Shown here: positions 58,315-64,000 of the stretch, one piece after another
How positions within the stretch are numbered: position 1 is the stretch's first letter
Layout of the letters: each line of letters starts with the position of its first letter
Assembly: GCF_008639165.1 (NCBI RefSeq)
Contig: NZ_CP029197.1
Span: 4,092,001-4,156,000, forward strand
Length of the DNA stretch: 64,000 bases
Origin: Streptomyces venezuelae ATCC 10712
GTDB taxonomy: Bacteria; Actinomycetota; Actinomycetes; Streptomycetales; Streptomycetaceae
Direction of reading: 5' to 3'
Notes under the pieces: generated by a model
What the model was told of the DNA's origin: nothing
The model's input: the letters and a program-made list of their open reading frames with translations, nothing else
The model's database searches: none
Made by a program: the position numbers and the translations under genes

Positions 58315-59775
58315 ATGGGGGCGGAGCAGATCAGGCGGTGGGAGTCGGGCGCGCTCGCGCACGCCGTCACCGATCCCTTCGGGCAGGGCCCGCTGCCCTG
58401 GTTGCGCGGTTCCGAGAACTACTTCGACGACACCGGGCAGATGGTCCCCTGGTACGCGGACGAGATCCTGGCCCGGGGCGGCAGCGGCGGCCCGCGGACG
58501 GCCGACGACGTCCGGCGCCAGATCAAGGGCTTCGCCTCCGTCGGTGCCGTCGCCCCGGGCGAGTCGATCGACTTCCACATCACGGTGGACCCGCCGCAGC
58601 AGTTCTCGGTCGACGTCTACCGGATCGGTCACTACGGCGGCGACGGCGCGGCGAAGATCACCACCAGTCCGCGGCTCTCCGGGATCGTCCAGCCGGCCCC
58701 GCTGACCGCCGACCGCACGGTCTCCTGTCACCACTGGTGGCAGTCCTGGCGGCTCCAGGTGCCCTCGTACTGGTCGATCGGGGCGTACGTCGCCGTCCTC
58801 ACCACCGCCGACGGCTACCGCTCGCACATCCCGTTCACGGTCCGCGACGACCACCCGGCCGATCTGCTCCTCGTCCTCCCGGACGTGACCTGGCAGGCGT
58901 ACAACCTCTACCCGGAGGACGGTCACACCGGCGCCAGTCTCTACCACGCCTGGGACGAGGAGGGCCGGCTGCTCGGCGAGCAGGACGCGGCCGTGACCGT
59001 CTCGTTCGACCGCCCGTACGCGGGTGCGGGGCTGCCGCTGCACGTGGGGCACGCCTACGACTTCATCCGCTGGGCCGAGCGCTACGGCTACGACCTGGCG
59101 TACGCCGAGACCCGCGACCTGCACGCCGGCCGGGTCGACCCGGGCCGTTACCGGGGCCTGGTGTTCCCCGGTCACGACGAGTACTGGTCGGCGCCGATGC
59201 GCAGGACCGTCGAACTCGCCCGCGACCAGGGCACGTCGCTGGTCTTCCTCTCCGCCAACACCATGTACTGGCAGGTGGAGCTCGCCCCTTCGCCGTCCGG
59301 GGTGCCGGACCGGCTCCTCACCTGCCGCAAGCGGCGCGGTCCCGGCCGGCCCGCGCTGTGGCGCGAGGTCGACCGACCGGAGCAGCAGCTCCTCGGCATC
59401 CAGTACGCGGGCCGGGTGCCCGAACCGCACCCGCTGGTCGTACGGAACGCGGAGCACTGGCTCTGGGAGGCGACCGGCGCCGGTGACGGCGACGAGCTGC
59501 CCGGCCTGGTCGCGGGTGAGGCCGACCGTTACTTCCCGCGGACGGCGCTGCCGGAGCACCAGGGCCGCATCCTGCTCGCCCACTCGCCGTACCGCGATGC
59601 CGCCGGGGCGGCCCGGCACCAGGAGACGAGCCTCTACCGGGCGCCTTCGGGTGCCTGGGTCTTCGCCTCCGGCACTTTCGCCTGGTCCCCGGCGCTCGAC
59701 CGGCCCGGCCATGTCGACGCCCGGATCCAGCGGGCCACCGCGAACCTCCTCGACCGCATCTGCAAGAGGGACTGA
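58315..59775 (+). CDS. N,N-dimethylformamidase beta subunit-like protein
   Basis: The 486-residue protein has an N-terminal beta domain (SIDFHITVDPPQQFSVDVYRIGHYGG) and a C-terminal DMF-ase-like domain (DDHPADLLLVLPDVTWQAYNLYPED, HVGHAYDFIRWAERYGYDLAYAETRDL, LVFPGHDEYWSAPMRRTVE), including the conserved GHDEYW. True DMF-ase uses an Fe site (Tyr, Tyr, Glu); equivalence is not shown here, and no alpha subunit gene is adjacent. GGGGCGCAGC precedes ATG 58315. It lies between purD and purC, as in S. coelicolor by memory. The substrate is unknown. Confidence 0.82.
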   Translation: MGAEQIRRWESGALAHAVTDPFGQGPLPWLRGSENYFDDTGQMVPWYADEILARGGSGGPRTADDVRRQIKGFASVGAVAPGESIDFHITVDPPQQFSVDVYRIGHYGGDGAAKITTSPRLSGIVQPAPLTADRTVSCHHWWQSWRLQVPSYWSIGAYVAVLTTADGYRSHIPFTVRDDHPADLLLVLPDVTWQAYNLYPEDGHTGASLYHAWDEEGRLLGEQDAAVTVSFDRPYAGAGLPLHVGHAYDFIRWAERYGYDLAYAETRDLHAGRVDPGRYRGLVFPGHDEYWSAPMRRTVELARDQGTSLVFLSANTMYWQVELAPSPSGVPDRLLTCRKRRGPGRPALWREVDRPEQQLLGIQYAGRVPEPHPLVVRNAEHWLWEATGAGDGDELPGLVAGEADRYFPRTALPEHQGRILLAHSPYRDAAGAARHQETSLYRAPSGAWVFASGTFAWSPALDRPGHVDARIQRATANLLDRICKRD

Positions 59776-59863
59776 GCGGGGAGTCACAGGGGCGGGCGTC
59801 CGGAGCCGTCCGGATGTGCGAGAGAATCGGAGACGCTCCTGGATCAACCTACGCGGAGGAACC

Positions 59864-60772
59864 GTGTCCGGATTCGTAGAAAAGCCCGAACCCGTCCAGG
59901 TCCCGGGCCTCACCCATCTCCACACGGGCAAGGTTCGCGACCTGTACCGGAACGAGGCGGGCGATCTCGTGATGGTGGCGAGTGACCGCATGTCCGCGTA
60001 CGACTGGGTGCTGCCCTCCGAGATCCCCGACAAGGGGCGGGTCCTCACCCAGCTGTCCCTGTGGTGGTTCGATCAGCTCTCCGACCTGGTCCCGCACCAC
60101 GTGCTCTCGACCGAGGTGCCGGCCGGCGCCCCCGCCGACTGGGCGGGCCGCACCACGGTCTGCAAGTCGCTGAACATGGTCCCGGTCGAGTGCGTGGCCC
60201 GCGGCTACCTCACCGGCTCCGGTCTGCTGGAGTACGACGAGTCCCGCACGGTCTGCGGCCTCGCCCTCCCCGAGGGGCTCTCCGACGGCTCGGAGCTGCC
60301 CGCGCCGATCTTCACCCCGGCCACCAAGGCCGCGGTCGGCGACCACGACGAGAACGTGTCGTACGAGGAGGTCGCCCGGCAGGTCGGCGCCGAGACGGCG
60401 GCGCTGCTGCGGCAGTCGACCCTCGCCGTGTACGGCCGGGCCCGGGACATCGCCCGCGACCGGGGGATCATCCTGGCGGACACCAAGTTCGAGTTCGGCT
60501 TCGACGGGGAGACGCTCGTCCTCGCCGACGAGGTCCTCACCCCGGACTCCTCGCGCTTCTGGCCGGCCGACCAGTGGGAGCCGGGCCGCGCCCAGCCCTC
60601 GTACGACAAGCAGTTCGTGCGGAACTGGCTGACCTCCCCGGCCTCCGGCTGGGACCGCAGGAGCGAGCAGCCGCCGCCGGCCCTCCCGCAGGAGATCGTG
60701 GAGGCCACGAGCGCCAAGTACGTGGAGGCGTACGAGCTGCTGACCGGCAAGGCCTGGTCCGACAGCTTCTGA
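59864..60772 (+). CDS. purC: SAICAR synthase
   Basis: The 302-residue enzyme condenses CAIR with aspartate in purine synthesis. It has HLHTGKVRDLYRNEAGDLVMVASDRMSAYDWVLP, VPVECVARGYLTGSG, and DTKFEFGFDGETLVLADEVLTPDSSRFWP, the signature with the metal-binding Asp/Glu. GCGGAGGAACC gives a clear ribosome site before GTG 59864. Two terminator hairpins follow. Confidence 0.96.
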   Translation: MSGFVEKPEPVQVPGLTHLHTGKVRDLYRNEAGDLVMVASDRMSAYDWVLPSEIPDKGRVLTQLSLWWFDQLSDLVPHHVLSTEVPAGAPADWAGRTTVCKSLNMVPVECVARGYLTGSGLLEYDESRTVCGLALPEGLSDGSELPAPIFTPATKAAVGDHDENVSYEEVARQVGAETAALLRQSTLAVYGRARDIARDRGIILADTKFEFGFDGETLVLADEVLTPDSSRFWPADQWEPGRAQPSYDKQFVRNWLTSPASGWDRRSEQPPPALPQEIVEATSAKYVEAYELLTGKAWSDSF

Positions 60773-60780
60773 TGCCGGGT

Positions 60781-60839
60781 GCCCCGGGCGAAGGAGCCCG
60801 GGGCACGAGAAAGCCCCCGGTCGGTTCGACCGGGGGCTT
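60781..60839. terminator. Double hairpin terminator
   Basis: Stem 1 is GCCCCGGGC/GCCCGGGGC (60781-60804). Stem 2 is a 13-bp perfect pair AAGCCCCCGGTCG/CGACCGGGGGCTT (60811-60839) followed by CTTC. They serve purC (+) and, in the other direction, tRNA-Gly (-). Confidence 0.85.
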
Positions 60840-60847
60840 CTTCGTGG

Positions 60848-60921
60848 AGCGGACGACGAGATTCGAACTCGCGACCCTCACCTTGGCAAGGTGATGCTCT
60901 ACCAACTGAGCCACGTCCGCA
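60848..60921 (-). tRNA. tRNA-Gly (anticodon GCC)
   Basis: Minus-strand class I tRNA: acceptor GCGGACG/CGTCCGC, D-arm GCTCAGTTGGTAGAGC, anticodon loop CTTGCCAAG within CACC/GGTG, T-arm GCGAGTTCGAATCTCGT. The GCC anticodon reads GGC/GGU. Confidence 0.95.
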
Positions 60922-60942
60922 TGCGCCGTAGCGCGGAGCCAA

Positions 60943-61557
60943 CTATACCCAACCTTTCGCCTGTGCGAGACGCACTGCCGCATGACGGTTCTCGGCACCG
61001 AGTTTCGCGGCGGCGGAGGAGAGGTAGTTCCGGACGGTTCCGGGGGAGAGCGAGGCGCGCCGGGCGATCTCCGCGACGGGCGCCCCGTCGGCGGAGAACT
61101 CGAGCACCTCGGCCTCCCGCGCGGTCAGTGGGGAGTCCCCGGCGGCGATGGCGTCCGCCGCCAACTCCGGGTCCACGTAACGGTTTCCGGCGTGCACGGT
61201 AAGGATGATCTCGGCGAGCCGCTGGGCGCTGACGGTCTTCGGGACGAAGCCGCGGACCCCCGCCGAGAGGGCCCGCTTGAGGTGGCCGGGACGGCCGTGA
61301 CCGGTCACGATCATGGTGCGGCAGTCGGGCAGTTCGTCCCTCAGCGCTGTGGCGACCCTCACACCGTCGGCGCCCGGCATCTGCAGATCGAGCACGGCGA
61401 CGTCGGGGCGGTGGGCGCGGGCCATGGCGAGCGCCTCGGGTCCGGTCGCGGCCTCGGCGACGACGACGAGGTCGTCCTCCAGCCTGAGCAGCGCGGCGAG
61501 CGCGCCGCGGATCAGGTGCTCGTCGTCGGCGAGCAGCACGCGTACGGGCGTGGTCAT
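60943..61557 (-). CDS. NarL/LuxR-type response regulator
   Basis: The 204-residue regulator has a receiver domain (D11-D12, phospho-acceptor D57 in VLDLQMPGADG, T in IVTGHGR, K in FVPKTVS) and a LuxR helix-turn-helix (PLTAREAEVLEFSADGAPVAEIARRASLSPGTVRNYLSSA). Together with the DesK-like kinase and ABC-2 transporter upstream it forms a typical actinobacterial drug- or membrane-stress cassette. Its ATG overlaps the kinase stop (ATGA). Confidence 0.93.
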   Translation of the reverse strand: MTTPVRVLLADDEHLIRGALAALLRLEDDLVVVAEAATGPEALAMARAHRPDVAVLDLQMPGADGVRVATALRDELPDCRTMIVTGHGRPGHLKRALSAGVRGFVPKTVSAQRLAEIILTVHAGNRYVDPELAADAIAAGDSPLTAREAEVLEFSADGAPVAEIARRASLSPGTVRNYLSSAAAKLGAENRHAAVRLAQAKGWV

Positions 61558-62870
61558 CGCCGCACCCCCGCCCGGGCCAGCGGGACGCGGGCCGTCACCA
61601 GGAACGTCCCGCCGTCGCCCGGGCCCGCCTCCAGGGTTCCGCCGACGGCCGCGAGCCGCTCCCGCAGCCCGAGGAGCCCGGTGCCGGCGCCGCTGCCGCC
61701 GTCCTCCCGTACCCCGTCGTTCTCCACCGTCAGCAGCACCGTGTCCTCCTCCGCGCGGACGGCGATGGCGCAGCGCCGCGCGTCCCCGTGCCGCAGTACG
61801 TTCGTCGTGGTCTCCCGGACCACCCAGCCGAGCGCCGACCGGATCTCGTACGGCAGGCCGGTCCCGGGAGGGCCGAAAGCGAAGACGACGCCGGACTCGA
61901 CGCCGGGGTTGAAGGCGGACTCGGCGCCGGAGTCGAAGGCGGACTCGACGTCGGACTCGACGCCGAAGTCGAAGGCGGACTCGACGGAGCAGTCGATCCC
62001 GGCCGCGTCGAGGACCCCGCGGGCCCCCTCCAGTTCCACCCGCAGATCGGCCTCGCGGTAGCCGCGGACGACCTCGCGCACCTCCCGCTGGGACTCCTGG
62101 GCGATGCGCTGCACCTCGATCATCTGGTCGACCGCCTCGGGGCGTCCGCGCCGGGCCAGCCGCACGGCGAGCTCGCTCTTGAGGGCGATCACGGACAGAT
62201 TCCGGCCGAGGATGTCGTGCAGGTCCCGCCCGAACCGCAGCCGCTCCTCGGCGACCGCGAGCCGCGCCTGCACGTCGCGGGCCTCGCGCAGTTCGAAGAC
62301 GACGCCGAGGACCCAGAGCGAGAGCCGCACGGTCACGGCGAGCCAGCCGGTGACGAAGAGGACGATCAGCACGGTGACGATGCTTTGCCCGGTGTCCTGC
62401 CCGGTGAGCGGGACGAGGACGAGGAGCGCGCCGGCGAGCAGCGCCTGGTGCAGGGCGACGGTCCGGACGCGGTGCACCAGGCAGTGTCCGGCGAGGAAGG
62501 GCACGAGCGCCGCCCCGAGCATGCCGGGCAGCAGCTCGGCGAGGTCGGCGGTCGCCGCCTCCAGGAGGACGGCCCCGGCGGTCGCCGCCCCGGCCGCCGC
62601 GGCGGGCAGCACCTCACGCGGCGGGAGTACGGTCCCGGGCTTCAGGTAGGCGTCCATGGCGCGGCGCAGCAGGCGGTGGCCGAGCACCCCGTTCGCGAGG
62701 GCGAGCAGCGGGGCGGCGACGACCAGGAGGAGCGGCGCCTCGTGCCGGACCGGCCGGACCAGGAGCAGCATCCCGAGGACGAGCACGGCGGACCACATCA
62801 GCATGTACGCGGTGACGCGGGTGTAGAGGTCGACCTTGGCCAGGCCGCTCCGGCCGCTCCAGCTCTTCAC
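61554..62870 (-). CDS. DesK-type sensor histidine kinase
   Basis: The 438-residue kinase has about six TM helices (to about 195), a HisKA_3 domain with H218 (RFGRDLHDILGRNLSVIAL) and a HATPase domain at the end (VVRETTTNVLRHGDARRC, GTGLLGLRERLAAVGGTLEAG). Between the two catalytic domains lies an inserted Ser/Glu/Phe-rich repeat (VESAFDFG, VESAFDSG, AESAFNPG) encoded by near-identical short DNA repeats (about 61890-61990), which is unusual at this place. GTG 62870 starts 38 bp after the permease gene. It likely senses the membrane and phosphorylates the regulator downstream. Confidence 0.9.
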   Translation of the reverse strand: MKSWSGRSGLAKVDLYTRVTAYMLMWSAVLVLGMLLLVRPVRHEAPLLLVVAAPLLALANGVLGHRLLRRAMDAYLKPGTVLPPREVLPAAAAGAATAGAVLLEAATADLAELLPGMLGAALVPFLAGHCLVHRVRTVALHQALLAGALLVLVPLTGQDTGQSIVTVLIVLFVTGWLAVTVRLSLWVLGVVFELREARDVQARLAVAEERLRFGRDLHDILGRNLSVIALKSELAVRLARRGRPEAVDQMIEVQRIAQESQREVREVVRGYREADLRVELEGARGVLDAAGIDCSVESAFDFGVESDVESAFDSGAESAFNPGVESGVVFAFGPPGTGLPYEIRSALGWVVRETTTNVLRHGDARRCAIAVRAEEDTVLLTVENDGVREDGGSGAGTGLLGLRERLAAVGGTLEAGPGDGGTFLVTARVPLARAGVRR

Positions 62871-62908
62871 GGGCGCAGGTCCGTCCTCTCGGTCTCGCGC
62901 GGGATTCC

Positions 62909-63724
62909 TCAGCGTCGGGGCTCCCAGCGGAACCACCGCTGCACAGCAAACACCGAGACCGCGATCCAGGCCACAGCGGTCGCCGCCGCGCCCAGGAGCT
63001 CGGCCGCGGGGACGCCGCCGGTCCAGCCGGCCCGTACCAGCGTCATCACGCCGGTCACCGGCAGCAGTTCGCAGACCGAGGCGAGTCGGTCGGGGAGCAG
63101 CGAGAGGGGGACGAAGAGCCCGGAGCCGAGGGAGGAGACCAGGACCAGGGGCAGGGCGGTGAGCTGGGCGCTCTCGGGGGTGCGGGTGACGGCCGAGGTG
63201 GCGGCGGCGAGGGCGGCGAACAGGACGGTGCCGAGGAGGACGCCGGCGAGGAGGAGTTCGGGCCTGGCGGGTGCGGGCAGGCCGAGGACGGTGATGCCGC
63301 CGGTGGCGAGGACGGCGCACTGGGCGAGGGCGAGCGTGGTGGCGGGCAGGGCGATGCCGGTGAGGATCTCGGGGTCGGTCGGTTCGCCGGTGCGGAGCCG
63401 TTTGAGGACGAGGGTCTCGCGGCGGGCGACGTAGGCGGAGACGAGGTTGCTGTAGACGCCCATGAGGAGGGCCATGCCCATGGCGCCGCTCACGGCGACC
63501 TCGGCGAGGCTGGTGCCCGCCTTGCCGAGGTCGGCGCTGCGCAGGGAGCTGCGGACGGCCCCGACCATGAGGAGGGGGACGAGGATCGCGCCGAAGAGCG
63601 CGGTGCGGTTGCGGACGAGCAGGGTCAGTTCGGCCCGTCCGAGGGCGACGAGCCGCGTACGGGAGGGGACGCGGGTACGGGAGAGGGCCCTAGTACGGGA
63701 GGGGGTCGGGGCGAGGGTGCTCAT
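62909..63724 (-). CDS. ABC-2-type transporter permease
   Basis: The 271-residue permease has a basic N-terminus with SRTRALSRTRVPSRTR, six predicted TM helices and ABC-2 features (SNLVSAYVARRETLVLKRLRTGEPTDPEILTG, SSLGSGLFVPLSLLPDRLASVCELLPVT). It is of the DrrB/YadH group that exports drugs or lipids with a separate ATPase. ATG 63724 is the third ATG in a 35-bp tandem repeat; the other two open mini-ORFs. Confidence 0.9.
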   Translation of the reverse strand: MSTLAPTPSRTRALSRTRVPSRTRLVALGRAELTLLVRNRTALFGAILVPLLMVGAVRSSLRSADLGKAGTSLAEVAVSGAMGMALLMGVYSNLVSAYVARRETLVLKRLRTGEPTDPEILTGIALPATTLALAQCAVLATGGITVLGLPAPARPELLLAGVLLGTVLFAALAAATSAVTRTPESAQLTALPLVLVSSLGSGLFVPLSLLPDRLASVCELLPVTGVMTLVRAGWTGGVPAAELLGAAATAVAWIAVSVFAVQRWFRWEPRR

Positions 63725-63823
63725 CGGGCGGTCTCCGGTGGCGGGGTAGGGGTGCTCATCGGGCGGCCTCCGGCTGCGGGGTGGGGGTGCTCATCGGTCG
63801 GCCTCCGGCTGCGGGGTGGGGGC
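63722..63823. repeat. 35-bp tandem repeat at the ATPase/permease junction
   Basis: Three units (ATG on the minus strand at 63794, 63759 and 63724) each contain CCGGAG, about 7 bases, then ATGAGCACCC. The array contains the ATPase stop, two 12-codon ORFs (MSTPTPQPEAAR and MSTPTPPPETAR) and the permease start, joined by ATGA overlaps. Confidence 0.9.
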
Positions 63824-64000
63824 TTCCGTCACGGTGTCCGCCGCGGCGGCGATGTCGAGGAAGGCCTCTTCGAGGGAGGCGGCGCGGGCGTCGAGCCCGT
63901 GGAGCCGTACGTCGTGGTCATGGGCCCAGCCGAGCAGTGCGGCGAGGTCGTCCTGGAGGTGTCCGGTACGGATCTCCACCCGGCCGCCGTCCTCGGCGGC
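63791..64000 (-). CDS. ABC transporter ATP-binding protein, C-terminal part only
   Basis: The frame is open at the right edge and ends in TGA at 63791. The visible 69 residues (EIRTGHLQDDLAALLGWAHD, RAASLEEAFLDIAAAADTV) match the C-terminal tail of DrrA-type ATPases, in which the SLEEAFLD motif is usual. Walker motifs lie beyond the window. It pairs with the ABC-2 permease downstream through overlapping stop/start codons. Confidence 0.85.
   Translation of the reverse strand, partial: AAEDGGRVEIRTGHLQDDLAALLGWAHDHDVRLHGLDARAASLEEAFLDIAAAADTVTEAPTPQPEADR

Overview
The window is high-GC actinobacterial DNA and looks like the core chromosome of a Streptomyces. Coding frames end almost every codon in G or C, GTG starts are common, and both tRNA-Ser genes, the 4.5S RNA and the sigF/sigN, tadA, upp, dnaX-purD-purC genes lie in the order I recall from S. 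coelicolor (about SCO4020 to SCO4071). Two sites that match the ParB target parS (5059 and 13371) agree with a position within a few hundred kb of oriC.

Layout. 1-5077: a partial zinc-ribbon gene, a small membrane protein, a PH-domain protein, a Bro-N protein, a DUF2797 protein, an ABM monooxygenase and an amidohydrolase. 5096-10979: an OmpR/HisKA two-component system with a GT2-GtrA transferase and a GT39-like membrane transferase, with 11-bp-phased operators before both halves. 10988-18642: two drug-efflux MFS genes with TetR and MarR regulators and clear operators, a second TetR beside an SDR oxidoreductase, and a lipoprotein. 18693-25487: paralogous sigma genes (sigN-like, sigF), a Dabb operon, tRNA-Ser(CGA), tadA and its partner gene, upp, a LytR_C protein and a VapB-annotated protein. 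25585-45469: a HerA-like ATPase, a secreted M28 aminopeptidase, an HhH-GPD protein, proline iminopeptidase, and many short regulator/effector pairs (TetR-WrbA, CsoR-like, TetR-MFS, XRE-hydrolase, ArsR-MFS), plus GNAT, YCII, MarC, HTH_42 and aldo/keto reductase genes.

45554-51764 is the most accessory-looking part: a MacB-type permease with visibly lower GC, its ATPase, a small secreted protein, a frameshifted gene, another secreted protein, an ECF41-type sigma factor and a small membrane protein. 51848-60921 is conserved housekeeping: tRNA-Ser(GGA), 4.5S RNA, dnaX, purD, a degenerate M48-like protein, an N,N-dimethylformamidase-like protein, purC and tRNA-Gly(GCC). 60943-64000 is a DesKR-type two-component system with an ABC-2 transporter cut by the right edge.

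Two themes run through the window. First, short tandem repeats (18 to 41 bp) sit at gene ends, and several contain copies of a stop codon or a start/stop junction; the clearest case (63722-63823) has made two extra translationally coupled 12-codon mini-ORFs between an ABC ATPase and its permease. Second, many promoters lie so close to the start codon that leaderless mRNAs are likely (upp, a TetR-flanked MFS, an aldo/keto reductase, dnaX, purD, a 77-residue membrane protein). I found no insertion sequence, prophage core or CRISPR array.
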